Assembly: GCF_001514215.1 (NCBI RefSeq)
Contig: NZ_KQ948859.1
Location: 214,035 to 278,034, forward strand
DNA: 64,000 bases
Origin: Streptomyces bungoensis
GTDB lineage: Bacteria > Actinomycetota > Actinomycetes > Streptomycetales > Streptomycetaceae
Reading direction: 5' to 3'
The position numbers and the translations under genes are program-made. Shown piece by piece: positions 31,703-40,045 of this stretch; within the stretch, counting starts at the first letter, position 1, and the number at the start of each line of letters is the position of its first letter. The notes beneath the pieces were generated by a model, which saw nothing but the letters and a program-made list of their open reading frames with translations, searched no databases and was not told the DNA's origin.

Positions 31703-34054
31703 TCACTCGCGCAGCAGGTCCGGCACCCCCGCCGCGTCCGGTTCGTCCCGCTCCCCGGAGACCACCGTGAGCTGCTGCGTGGCCCGGGTCAGCGCCACGT
31801 ACAGCACGCGCAGCCCGGCCGGGGACTCGTCGGCGATCTCCGCGGGCGACACGACGATCGTCGCGTCGTACTCGAGGCCCTTGGCCTCCAGGCTGCCGAG
31901 CGCCACCACCCGGTCACCGAGCCCGGCCAGCCAGCGCCGGGCCTCCTCGCGCCGGTTCATCGCCACGACCACGCCGACCGTGCCGTCGACCAGCTCCAGC
32001 AGCCGCTCGGCCTCGGCGCGCACCGACTGCTCCAGGGAGCCCCGCAGGACGCTGAAGCGCGGCTCGACCCCGGTGGACCGCACGGCGGACGGCGCCTCGG
32101 CGCCGGGCATGGCGAGCGCCAGCACCCGGGAGGCCAGCTCGGCGATCTCCGCCGGGTTGCGGTAGTTGACGGTGAGCTGGAAGCGGCGCCGGGGCCGGGT
32201 GCCCAGGGCCTCGTCGCGGGCCTCGGCCGCCTCGTCCGGGTCGGACCAGGAGGACTGGGCGGGGTCGCCGACGACCGTCCAGGTGGCGTGCCGGCCGCGG
32301 CGGCCGACCATGCGCCACTGCATCGGGGTCAGGTCCTGCGCCTCGTCCACGATGACGTGCGCGTACTCGGTGCGCTCCTGCGCGAGGCGCTCGGCCCGCT
32401 CGCGCTGGGTCTCCTCGCGCACCGGCATCAGCTCCTCCAGACCGGTGAGCTGGTCCAGCGGGTCGAGCTCGCGCTTCCTGCGCGGACGGGCCGGCGTGCC
32501 GAGGATCGCCTGCAGCTCGTCCAGCATCGCGATGTCGTGCACGGAGAAGCCGTCCCGCTTCAGCGAGCGGGCCACCTTGCGGACCTCACCGGGGTTGAGG
32601 ATCCGGCGCGCCCAGCGGCCGAGCCGCCGCTCGTCGGCCATCGCGGCGAGGACGGCCTTCGGGGTCAGCTCGGGCCACCAGGCGTCGAGGAACGCGAGGA
32701 AGGAGTCCTCGCCGGCGACGTCCTCGTCGAAGGAGCCGCGCAGCTCGGCGGCCAGCTCCGGGTCGGTGTGCCGGGAGGCCGCGCCGGACTTCGCCCACAG
32801 GGCGTCCAGCAGCAGCTTGCGGGCACGCGGGCGCAGCAGGTTGACCGGGGCGGTGCCGCCGAGTGCGGTGCGGCGCACGCGCTCCAGTTCCTCGGCCTCC
32901 AGTTCCAGCCGGCGCCCGAAGGCGACCACCCGGAGCCGGGTGGGCGGCCCGGCGGGGGCCGCCCGTGCGGTGTCCTCGTCCCCGGCGGGCGGGGCGGCCG
33001 CCCCGAGTTCCAGCGCGCCCCGGGCCGCCTTGCGCAGCACCTTCAGCATCCGGTACGAGCCCTTGGCGCGGGCCACGGCCGGGGAGTCGTACAGCGTGGC
33101 CGCCACGCCGTCGACCAGGGAGCCGATCGCGCGGATCGCGACCTGGCCCTCCTCGCCGAGCGAGGGCAGCACGCCCTCGGTGTAGGCCACCAGCAGCGGG
33201 GTCGGCGAGACGATCAGGATGCCGCCCGCGTAGCGTCTGCGGTCCTGGTAGAGCAGGTAGGCGGCGCGGTGCAGGGCGACCGCCGTCTTGCCCGTGCCCG
33301 GGCCGCCCTCCACGTACGTGACGGAGGCGGCGGGGGCGCGGATGACCAGGTCCTGCTCGGCCTGGATGGAGGCGACGATGTCCCGCATCGTGTGGCCGCG
33401 GGCCTGGCCGAGCGCGGCCATCAGGGCGCCGTCGCCGATGACCGGCAGCTCGCGGCCGTCGAGGAACGCCGTCAGCTCGGGCCGCATCAGGTCGTCCTCG
33501 ACGCCGAGGACCCGGCGGCCCTTGGAGCGGATGACCCGGCGCCGCACGACCCGCCCGGGGTCGCGGGGCGTGGACCGGTAGAAGGGCGCGGCGGCCGGCG
33601 CCCGCCAGTCGATGACGAGGGGGGCGTACTCCTCGTCGAGGACGCCGATGCGCCCGATGTGCAGGGTCTCGGCGATGTCGGCGGTGCTGTCGGGGCGCAC
33701 CGCCCCCTCCGCCGGCTCCACCGCCGTGTAGGCGCCGTCGGGTCCCTTCTTCCCGTCCTTGCCGAGCAGCAGGTCGATCCGGCCGAACAGGAAGTCCTCG
33801 AACTCGTTGTTCAGCCGGTTCAGGTGGATGCCGGCCCGGAAGACCTGGGCGTCCCGTTCGGCCAGCGCGCCGGGGGTGCCCACCTGGCCGCGCTGGGCCG
33901 CGTCGTTCATCAGGAACTCGGCCTCGTGGATCTTCTCCTCGAGCCGCCGGTACACCCGGTCCAGGTGTTCCTGTTCGACGCTGATCTCTCGGTCGCGCAC
34001 GGAGTCGTGCGCCTGTACCGATCCGACCGCGGACTGCTGAACCTGAGCGGCCAC
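31703..34054 (-). CDS. HelD-type RNA polymerase-recycling ATPase (UvrD-like helicase fold)
   Basis: The 783-residue protein has an N-terminal coiled coil (VEQEHLDRVYRRLEEKIHEA to about residue 45), a spacer domain with VIDWRAPAAAPFYRSTP, then superfamily 1 helicase motifs: Walker A GGPGTGKTAVALHRAA, Walker B HVIVDEAQDLTPMQW, and the C-terminal KGLEYDATIVVSP and LYVALTRATQ motifs. This domain order fits HelD, which enters RNA polymerase and frees stalled complexes; related actinobacterial HelR proteins protect against rifamycins. Distinguishing the two needs an alignment. It lies next to the sigU-rsuA pair in the same direction, 69 bases after rsuA, so readthrough is possible. Confidence 0.88.
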   Translation of the reverse strand: MAAQVQQSAVGSVQAHDSVRDREISVEQEHLDRVYRRLEEKIHEAEFLMNDAAQRGQVGTPGALAERDAQVFRAGIHLNRLNNEFEDFLFGRIDLLLGKDGKKGPDGAYTAVEPAEGAVRPDSTADIAETLHIGRIGVLDEEYAPLVIDWRAPAAAPFYRSTPRDPGRVVRRRVIRSKGRRVLGVEDDLMRPELTAFLDGRELPVIGDGALMAALGQARGHTMRDIVASIQAEQDLVIRAPAASVTYVEGGPGTGKTAVALHRAAYLLYQDRRRYAGGILIVSPTPLLVAYTEGVLPSLGEEGQVAIRAIGSLVDGVAATLYDSPAVARAKGSYRMLKVLRKAARGALELGAAAPPAGDEDTARAAPAGPPTRLRVVAFGRRLELEAEELERVRRTALGGTAPVNLLRPRARKLLLDALWAKSGAASRHTDPELAAELRGSFDEDVAGEDSFLAFLDAWWPELTPKAVLAAMADERRLGRWARRILNPGEVRKVARSLKRDGFSVHDIAMLDELQAILGTPARPRRKRELDPLDQLTGLEELMPVREETQRERAERLAQERTEYAHVIVDEAQDLTPMQWRMVGRRGRHATWTVVGDPAQSSWSDPDEAAEARDEALGTRPRRRFQLTVNYRNPAEIAELASRVLALAMPGAEAPSAVRSTGVEPRFSVLRGSLEQSVRAEAERLLELVDGTVGVVVAMNRREEARRWLAGLGDRVVALGSLEAKGLEYDATIVVSPAEIADESPAGLRVLYVALTRATQQLTVVSGERDEPDAAGVPDLLRE

Positions 34055-34123
34055 CGGGCCCCCTTCTGACGTGCTGGGCAGCCGTCAACCGTACGCGAAG
34101 GGGACCCGGCAAAGCTACGGCGG

Positions 34124-34936
34124 CTACGCGTCCACCTGAACGAGCTTCTTGCCGTCGAAGGTCGTCACCTCGAAGTGGTCGATCTCGTTCGGCTTCAGGG
34201 CCGTGCCGCCGCCGATGTACAGCGGTTTCCTGGACTCCTCGGTCTTGCCGGCGGGGATGCCGTAGCCCCACTTGGGGACGGACCAGGAACCCAGGGTCTG
34301 GCGCTCGCCGTCGGTGCCGACGGCGACCAGGGAGCACTTCAGCGGGCCCTTGACGCCCTTGAGCTCGAGGACCGCGGAGGTGCCCCAGTCCTTCTCGCCC
34401 ATGGCGACCGTCGCCGTGGCGCCCGTCCCGGCGTCCTTGCCGCTGACCTTGTCGGGCAGCTGGTCGAAGGTCTGCTGGGCGGAGGCCGCCAGCGGTGTGG
34501 CCGTCTGCCCCGAGTCACCGCCGCTCGCCGCCATGACGCCCACCGGGCCGCCGACGATCAGCACGGCCGCGGCCGCGACCAGGTAGAAGCCCTTGCGCCG
34601 CTTCTGCGCCCGGCGGTCGGCGACCTCGTCGACCAGCTTCTCCACCAGCCGCGGGCTGGGCTTGGCGGACAGCGACTCGCCGATCGAGGGCGTACTGCCG
34701 GAGTCCGGCAGGTCCGCGAGGGCGGCCAGCATCGGCTCCATCCCGGCCAGCTCGTCGAGCTGCTGGGCGCACCACTCGCACCCGGCCAGGTGGGCCTCGA
34801 AAGCGGTTGCCTCGGCGTCGTCCAGGATCCCGAGGGCGTAAGCGCCGACGGTTTCGTGCTCGTTCGGCACCGGAGATCCCTGCATGGGGCCAGACATACC
34901 CGTACCGCTCGCTCCGAATCCCCCGTACACACTCAT
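34124..34936 (-). CDS. rsuA: Zinc-binding anti-sigma factor (RsuA type)
   Basis: The 270-residue protein has an N-terminal zinc anti-sigma (ZAS) domain with His49-x3-Cys53-x2-Cys56 in HLAGCEWC, one membrane segment (about residues 117-138, GFYLVAAAAVLIVGGPVGVM) and an extracytoplasmic domain of about 130 residues. It should hold the adjacent sigma factor at the membrane and release it on an outside or redox signal. ATG 34936 overlaps the sigma gene stop as TGATG, so both are made together. The name follows the S. coelicolor sigU-rsuA pair, where loss of RsuA or excess of SigU blocks aerial growth; the assignment is by context. Confidence 0.9.
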   Translation of the reverse strand: MSVYGGFGASGTGMSGPMQGSPVPNEHETVGAYALGILDDAEATAFEAHLAGCEWCAQQLDELAGMEPMLAALADLPDSGSTPSIGESLSAKPSPRLVEKLVDEVADRRAQKRRKGFYLVAAAAVLIVGGPVGVMAASGGDSGQTATPLAASAQQTFDQLPDKVSGKDAGTGATATVAMGEKDWGTSAVLELKGVKGPLKCSLVAVGTDGERQTLGSWSVPKWGYGIPAGKTEESRKPLYIGGGTALKPNEIDHFEVTTFDGKKLVQVDA

Positions 34937-35460
34937 CACGCCGTCACCCCCCGCTCCTCCAGTGCCAGCTTCATCGACCGCAGGGCGTAGAACACCCGGG
35001 AACGGACCGTGCCGCTGGGTATGCCCAGGGTCTGGGCCGCCTCATTGACGGTACGCCCCTTGAAGTACGTCTCGACGAGAACCTCCCGGTGGGCCGGGGT
35101 CAGGTCGTCGAGCGCGTCCGACAGCGTCATCAGCCACAGCGCCTTGTCGATCTCGTCCTCCGCGGGGATGACCTCCAGCGGCGACGGATCGACCTCCTGC
35201 GGCCGGGCCTGCCGGCTGCGGTGGCCGTCGATGACGATGCGTCGCGCGACCGTCACCAGCCAGGGGCGTACCGAGCCGGTCGCCCGATTGAGCTGACCGG
35301 CGTTCTTCCAGGCACGGATGAGCGTTTCCTGCACGACGTCCTCGGCGCGCTGCCGGTCTCCGGCGACCAGCCTGAGGACATACGCGAGCAGAGGTCCGGC
35401 GTGCTCGCGGTACAGCGCACGCATCAACTCCTCATCCGGTTCCGAGGGCTGTGAGGACAT
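34936..35460 (-). CDS. sigU: ECF RNA polymerase sigma factor (SigU type)
   Basis: The 174-residue product has sigma region 2 (ALYREHAGPLLAYVLRLVAG, then AEDVVQETLIRAWKN for -10 recognition) and region 4 (HREVLVETYFKGRTVNEAAQTL with IPSGTVRSRVFYALRSM as recognition helix), the ECF plan without region 3. The start is uncertain: ATG 35460 (MSSQPSEPDEE) gives normal length, while an in-frame GTG farther upstream would add about 12 residues. It is followed at once by its anti-sigma gene. The closest mycobacterial counterpart in memory is SigL-RslA. The symbol rests on gene order. Confidence 0.9.
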   Translation of the reverse strand: MSSQPSEPDEELMRALYREHAGPLLAYVLRLVAGDRQRAEDVVQETLIRAWKNAGQLNRATGSVRPWLVTVARRIVIDGHRSRQARPQEVDPSPLEVIPAEDEIDKALWLMTLSDALDDLTPAHREVLVETYFKGRTVNEAAQTLGIPSGTVRSRVFYALRSMKLALEERGVTA

Positions 35461-35789
35461 GCGATGTCGGGCCCTCGCTCCACGTTCATTGGCCACGGCC
35501 GCATCCTTGCGCACGCCCACCTCCGGTGTCCGGGGGTTCCCCCAGTCGGTCGCTCGCCCACCCGTACGGACGGGAGCCGCGTGATGTTCAACGGGAGGGG
35601 ACGGTTTTCCCTGCACTGGCGTGACGAGCGGGACATGCGCGCACATTCCCACCGCATGTTCTTTACATTTCCGGCACAGCACGGGCGGGCTCCGGGCTGC
35701 CCGTACTGACGGGCAGCCAAACCCGGTGTTGCACAAATCACTTGGGCACTTTCGAAGGCGGAATCCGGCAGACGGCCCGAACCGGACAC
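35461..35789. other. 329-base gene-free region upstream of sigU
   Basis: Both neighbours are on the minus strand, so this region should hold the sigU promoter near its left end and the 3' end of the CGNR gene at its right. Composition is less GC-rich around 35580-35680. I see no convincing inverted repeat and no gene with a ribosome site. The promoter could not be assigned from sequence alone. Confidence 0.5.
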
Positions 35790-36383
35790 TCAGGCCCGCG
35801 CGAGGGCCGCCCGCCGCCGGTGCCGGGCCACCCGCTCACGGTTGCCGCAGATCTCGCTGGAGCACCAGCGGCGGCGCCGGCCGCGCGAGGTGTCCAGGTA
35901 CACGACGGGGCAGTTGTCCCCCTCGCACTCCCGCACCGCGGCCCGCGCGACGGGATCGGTCAGCAGCTCGACGGCGTCCCGCGCGACGACCGCGAGCAGC
36001 CCCGCGCACTCGGGCACCACGGCCGACTCCCGCACCAGCGTGCCGTCCGCACGGCGTACGGCGCACGGCGCGGGGGGCGCGGCGCGGGCGGCCTCGTTGA
36101 GCCGGCGCAGCGCGAGGTCGTACGACGCCGGCAGCAGCGTGTGCGAGCCGCGCACCAACTGGTCGACACACCCCCGCAGTTCCCGGAACGCGGCCGCCCA
36201 CTCGGCGTCGGCGTGCGCCAGCGCGGTACCGGGCGGCACCAGCCCGGACCCGGTGATCCACGCGCACAACGGCTCGACGGCGTCCAGCCGTTCGACGGGA
36301 TGCGTGGTGGCGAGCAGATCCAGACAGATCCGCCCCGCGTCGAACCGCGGCTCGTACGGGGACGTGGCCGTACCCAGTGCCAT
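35790..36383 (-). CDS. CGNR zinc-finger (ABATE domain) regulator
   Basis: The 197-residue protein has an N-terminal ABATE-type ligand-binding region (RFDAGRICLDLLATTHP as opening) and a C-terminal CGNR zinc finger: Cys in CEGDNCPVVYLD and the motif CSSEICGNRERVARHRRR, with two pairs of Cys. CGNR proteins are putative stress-responsive transcription regulators; the Arg/His-rich tail should bind DNA. Start at ATG 36383 (MALGTATSPYEP). It stands alone. Confidence 0.9.
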   Translation of the reverse strand: MALGTATSPYEPRFDAGRICLDLLATTHPVERLDAVEPLCAWITGSGLVPPGTALAHADAEWAAAFRELRGCVDQLVRGSHTLLPASYDLALRRLNEAARAAPPAPCAVRRADGTLVRESAVVPECAGLLAVVARDAVELLTDPVARAAVRECEGDNCPVVYLDTSRGRRRRWCSSEICGNRERVARHRRRAALARA

Positions 36384-36528
36384 GTGCCTGTCACCGCCTA
36401 GGACGGAGAACGGAGAACCGGAGAAGCGGACGGGATTTCAGAGTGGGGACTTCCCTCCCCCACAGTGCCCGCAGGCGGGCGCGGCCGGAACCCCTTGGAC
36501 CGGTGGTGAGCGCACCCGGACTCCGCGA

Positions 36529-37278
36529 TCAGCGTCTCCGGGCGGTCTCGGTGCGAGTGCGCTCGTACTCCGCCGGGTCGAGGATCTCCCACACCGCCTG
36601 GCCGATGGCGAGCGTGCCGCGAGCAGGCAGGGGCACGTCACCGATGCGTGGGTTCTCCCTCAGCCGGACCGGACGCCCGAGGTCGGCGCCGTCGAACGTG
36701 GCGTGCGAGTCGTCGACGAAGTACATCCGCTGCGGCATGAGCGTTCCGGTGTGACCGCTCGGCATCGTGCCGGACAACCGGAGGTCCCCCATGCCCAGCG
36801 CACGGGCCAGCCGCTCGCGAGCCCGCACCAGGAGCCGAGGGCGCCAGGTGGCGAGCGGGAGCGCCCCGCCGATGCCGTTGAGGAGACCGAGGAGTCGGGT
36901 CGCGGAGGCGGTGAGGGTCCAGTCCAGGGAGGGGGAGTCCATCGTCACCCGCAGGGTGGCCGGGCCCGTCCACGTGAGCCCGATCCGGGCATGCCCGGTG
37001 TAGTCGCAGGCAGCGCCGTAGTACCTGGGGCACGCGGTGTCCAGTCGTGGCCCGTCGACGTGGATCGACCAGCTGCCGCTCGGGTCGCGATGCCACAAGG
37101 TGCGGTAGGGGCCGAAGCAGTTCTCCGGAAAGACCCGGAGGGCCAGTACGTGACCCGAATCGAAGGGGAGCCCGAAGACACCCCAGCCCTTGACGTATTC
37201 GTGACCGGGCCATGGCGCCCGGCCCCGTACGGGCGTGGCATCGGACAGCGCGGAGGAAAGGTCGAGCATCTCCATCAC
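36529..37278 (-). CDS. Protein of unknown function, 249 aa
   Basis: The protein begins MMEMLDLSSALSDATPVRGR and is soluble. It is rich in Trp and Tyr (HEYVKGWGVFGLPFDSGHVL, TLWHRDPSGSWSIHVDGPRL), which hints at a beta-rich lipocalin-like or acetoacetate decarboxylase-like fold; I cannot name the family. A segment of helices lies at RPRLLVRARERLARALGMGD. It is divergent from the next unknown gene and opens the accessory stretch of about 5 kb. The gap of 145 bases before it holds no visible gene. Confidence 0.6.
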   Translation of the reverse strand: MMEMLDLSSALSDATPVRGRAPWPGHEYVKGWGVFGLPFDSGHVLALRVFPENCFGPYRTLWHRDPSGSWSIHVDGPRLDTACPRYYGAACDYTGHARIGLTWTGPATLRVTMDSPSLDWTLTASATRLLGLLNGIGGALPLATWRPRLLVRARERLARALGMGDLRLSGTMPSGHTGTLMPQRMYFVDDSHATFDGADLGRPVRLRENPRIGDVPLPARGTLAIGQAVWEILDPAEYERTRTETARRR

Positions 37279-37384
37279 CCCGGCGAGGTTGGGCTGAGCC
37301 CCAGGTCAAGGGTACGGGAGTCACGACCGGGTCCGCTTGGTGATCGACTGGCACGTCGCGGCCGGGAGCGCGGATCATGAGGCG

Positions 37385-38029
37385 GTGACGAAGTGGACCA
37401 AGAAGGCGGCTCCGGTGGGGCAACCGGGGCCCGAACCGGCGCTTTCCACCTACCAGCGAGCCATGCGGGATCGGCTCCTCGCGGCCCCGGTGGTACCCGC
37501 GCCCGAACCGTGGCGGCCCGTCTTCGCGTACGAGCACGGCGTCCCTGTCGGGGGACTTCTCGGGATCGGCTTCGCCTCGCACCCCGACAGCGGCCACGAC
37601 CTGGTGATGGTCGTTTCGCACGACGGCCACGGGCTCTTCGACGCCGTCACGGGGGAGAAGATCGCCCGGGACCGCGACCCCGACCCGGACGGGCGCACTC
37701 CCGACACGTCCGCCGACCTGTCGTGCCCTGGCTTGGGCCCGATCGCCGGCAGCAGGGTCCGGACAGCCGGGCTTTTCGGGGGAGGATTCCACACCGTCAC
37801 GGCTGACGGCTGGATCCTGGAGGTCGTCGCTCCGTCCTGGCCGAACGATCGGGTCCTGCTGTCCCGGGACGGGGGGCTGCCTCACGCCGGTCCGCACGGA
37901 GAGGGGTGGTGGCACATCTTCCACGCCGACCACTCCGAGTTCCGAGCCGCCGGCTTCTCCCCCTCCGGTCAGACCATCGACGTCGCCACGAGCAGCGACC
38001 TGTCCCTGTGGACACGCTGCCCGGCCTGA
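37385..38029 (+). CDS. Conserved Streptomyces protein of unknown function, 214 aa
   Basis: Starting at GTG 37385 (VTKWTKKAAPVGQPGP) the protein is soluble and has a beta-propeller-like or WD-like look: repeated Gly-His-Asp strings such as GIGFASHPDSGHDLVMVVSHDGHGLFD, then GAGLFGGGFHTV and FSPSGQTIDVATSSDLSLWT near the end. I remember similar uncharacterised proteins in other Streptomyces. In-frame alternatives upstream lack a ribosome site. No enzyme motif is seen. Confidence 0.65.
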   Translation: MTKWTKKAAPVGQPGPEPALSTYQRAMRDRLLAAPVVPAPEPWRPVFAYEHGVPVGGLLGIGFASHPDSGHDLVMVVSHDGHGLFDAVTGEKIARDRDPDPDGRTPDTSADLSCPGLGPIAGSRVRTAGLFGGGFHTVTADGWILEVVAPSWPNDRVLLSRDGGLPHAGPHGEGWWHIFHADHSEFRAAGFSPSGQTIDVATSSDLSLWTRCPA

Positions 38030-38119
38030 ACCGGCCCTGCTCACACATGCTCGATGACCACGACGACCGGTTGTCGGCTTCTTGCGTGATCGCGGTGGAG
38101 CACAGGAGGGTTCCCCGGC

Positions 38120-38257
38120 ATGGACACCAGGTACGACGTCAAGCGCGAGCTCAAGAGGTGTTACGCCCCAAAGAACACCGACCGGGAGCTCGTCGAAGTC
38201 CCCGAGCTGCGCTTCCTCGCCATCGACGGACCGGCTTCACCCTCCGAGTCCCACTGA
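38120..38257 (+). pseudogene. Truncated GyrI-like domain protein
   Basis: An ATG at 38120 with a GGAGGG box opens a frame of 45 codons. The first 40 residues (MDTRYDVKRELKRCYAPKNT, then a segment ending FLAIDG) match the N-terminus of actinomycete GyrI-like (AraC effector-binding fold) proteins, normally about 200 residues long. After the Asp-Gly the match stops and the frame ends at TGA 38255-38257, four bases before the convergent DUF397 stop. It looks like the stump left by a deletion or insertion of the DUF397 region. It may still be translated. Confidence 0.6.
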
Positions 38258-38260
38258 CCA

Positions 38261-38458
38261 TCAGCACGGAGCGGATGGGCTTCTGGCGTCCAGTGCGCAG
38301 GAGAGAAACGCCGTCCAAGTGGTGGGCGGGAACGAAAGGTGCGGGGCCGTGGGGGTCTTGGAGTCGCGGATGTGTATGACCGAGGGTGTTCTGGCTATCT
38401 CGACGCAGTTGGCGGCTTCGGCGCTGTGGGTGGACTTCTGCCACGTCAGTCCGGACAT
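38261..38458 (-). CDS. DUF397 family protein
   Basis: The 65-residue protein begins MSGLTWQKSTHSAEAANCVEIA and continues VIHIRDSKTPTAPHLSFPPTTW, the DUF397 pattern of actinomycetes. Such proteins are typically encoded next to Xre-type DNA-binding proteins and are thought to interact with them in developmental or antibiotic control (the whiJ/abaA type). Here it lies nine bases downstream of such a gene. The C-terminal residues after Phe/Leu (about 50-65) look atypical, so the tail may have been altered where it meets the GyrI fragment. Confidence 0.85.
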   Translation of the reverse strand: MSGLTWQKSTHSAEAANCVEIARTPSVIHIRDSKTPTAPHLSFPPTTWTAFLSCALDARSPSAPC

Positions 38459-38467
38459 GTTGGCTCC

Positions 38468-39319
38468 TCAGAGTTCTGCGGCGATGCGGTGAATGAGATC
38501 CCGGGACTCGGGTTCGGGTCGGGCGCGTGACTCCATCCGGTCCAGCACAGAGCGATACCGCTGTAGCTGCGCTTCCGCATCCAGAAACTCGCAGCCATGG
38601 TCAGTGTCCAGGACGACCGTGTCGAGCTGAGGAACTGGTCCGGCAGCGTAGGTGATCGGCTGCCCCGCGGCGGGAAAGCCGGTCTGGCCGAACGGCAGCA
38701 CCAGCACGGTCACCGTGGGCTCCTCACTCATCTCCAGGAGGTGGTGAAGCTGTGCGCGGGCGACGTCCGGGCCACCGAATCCCATGCGCAGGGCCGCCTC
38801 GTGGACGATGGCAGTGTAGGACGTCGGAGTGCCCTCGAAGAGAACGGCCTGACGCTTCACCCGGTAGGAGACGCGGTGCTCGATCTCGTACGGGCGCAGA
38901 GGCGGCACCGCTTCCCGCATGGTGGCCCGAGCATGCTCCGGTGTCTGGAGCAGACCTGGCATGTGGACGGTGACGGCCACGCGCATCGCGGTGGCATGGT
39001 GCTCGAGTTCGGCGAGGTCCAGGAGGCCGGTCGGTAGCTTGTCGCGGTACTCCTCCCACCAGCCGCGCTGCCGCGCACCCGTCATGCCGGCGAGCGCATC
39101 GACGTACGCCTCGTCGGCTGCACTGTAGTTGCGGGCCAGGGTGCGCACGCGATCGGCGCTCACGGCGTACCGCCCGGCTTCGATGTTGCTGACTCGGGCC
39201 TGCGGAGCGCCGAGGAGCGCGGCGGCCGCGGTCGATGTCAGCCCGGCGCGCTCGCGGAGCTTGCGCAGCTCGGCGCCAAGACGCTGCTGCCGCAGGGTCA
39301 CGGAGGACGCAGGTGGCAT
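38468..39319 (-). CDS. Xre-type regulator with DUF5753 domain
   Basis: The 283-residue protein starts at ATG 39319 (MPPASSVTLRQQRLG), preceded by a GGAGAG box nine bases upstream; a GTG at 39358 is less likely. The N-terminal helix-turn-helix (LTSTAAAALLGAPQARVSNIEAG) is followed by the DUF5753 domain (YRDKLPTGLLDLAELEHHAT, QTPEHARATMR, LVLPFGQTGFPAAGQPITY). With the DUF397 gene downstream and an ATPase gene divergent upstream it forms the standard Streptomyces three-gene regulatory module. Confidence 0.9.
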   Translation of the reverse strand: MPPASSVTLRQQRLGAELRKLRERAGLTSTAAAALLGAPQARVSNIEAGRYAVSADRVRTLARNYSAADEAYVDALAGMTGARQRGWWEEYRDKLPTGLLDLAELEHHATAMRVAVTVHMPGLLQTPEHARATMREAVPPLRPYEIEHRVSYRVKRQAVLFEGTPTSYTAIVHEAALRMGFGGPDVARAQLHHLLEMSEEPTVTVLVLPFGQTGFPAAGQPITYAAGPVPQLDTVVLDTDHGCEFLDAEAQLQRYRSVLDRMESRARPEPESRDLIHRIAAEL

Positions 39320-39378
39320 GACGAAGCTTCTCTCCTGGACGTGGGCTTGCTGAGTCACTCACACAGGTGACTACTAGA

Positions 39379-39406
39379 AGGTATTCGACGATCCAATGGA
39401 ATACCT
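39379..39406. promoter_or_regulatory. Dyad AGGTATTC-N12-GAATACCT between the Xre gene and the ATPase gene
   Basis: Two perfect 8-base arms are separated by 12 bases. The dyad lies 60 bases upstream of the Xre gene and about 140 bases upstream of the divergent ATPase gene, in a locally AT-rich stretch. Its position suits an operator for the Xre regulator controlling both directions. Inferred from symmetry and place. Confidence 0.55.
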
Positions 39407-39547
39407 ACCATCACTGTCGCTACGTTGTCCGCGTCAGCCCGCCCAACTCCTCGCATCCATAAGTCGGAAGCGCACCTCGCCAGGCAGAGCCACCGCCGGG
39501 TGCGGATGTTGAGCGAGCCCGAGTCCCTTCTCTTGCCGGAGGTTTCC

Positions 39548-40021
39548 ATGGGCACCGTATCCCTGCCCCACACCTGGGCGTACGCCCTTCGCCTGCCCCA
39601 TGATCCGCGCGCGGCACGCGTCGCACGTGTGACCGTACGGGCGGCGCTGCAAAGTCACGGGAGACAAGAGGTACTGGAGGCGGTCGAGTTGCTGACGTCC
39701 GAACTGGTCACCAACGCCTACCGGCACACCAGCGGCCCCGCCTCCCTGCGGCTGACCGCCCTGGCCGACGGTCGGTTGCGGGTCGGGGTGTGGGACAGCC
39801 ACCCGCGCATCCCGGCGCCCTTCGGCGACCCGCCCTGGGACCGCGTCCCGGGCGCCCCGACGGAGGCCGAAGGGGGACGCGGCCTGCACCTCGTACAGCA
39901 GTACGCCGATTCCTGGGACGGCTGGCCCCTCGGTGACAGTCCGCTGGATCGGGGAGCGGGGAAGCTGCTGTGGTTCGAGGTGGGCGGGCGGGGTGCGGGG
40001 AAGAGGGGAATCGTCGCCTGA
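39548..40021 (+). CDS. HATPase_c (anti-sigma-like) ATP-binding protein
   Basis: The 157-residue protein has the GHKL ATPase fold of Streptomyces regulatory kinases related to SpoIIAB/RsbW. The N-box appears as ELLTSELVTNAYRHTSG, the G1-like box as VGVWDSHP, and the second glycine box as GGRGLHLVQQYADSWD. ATG 39548 follows GGAGG by five bases; an upstream in-frame ATG at 39509 lacks such a site. Proteins of this kind pair with Xre/DUF397 genes, as here, where the Xre gene is divergent. Target unknown. Confidence 0.88.
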   Translation: MGTVSLPHTWAYALRLPHDPRAARVARVTVRAALQSHGRQEVLEAVELLTSELVTNAYRHTSGPASLRLTALADGRLRVGVWDSHPRIPAPFGDPPWDRVPGAPTEAEGGRGLHLVQQYADSWDGWPLGDSPLDRGAGKLLWFEVGGRGAGKRGIVA

Positions 40022-40045
40022 CGTCATGCGGGGCCTGCGAAACGG

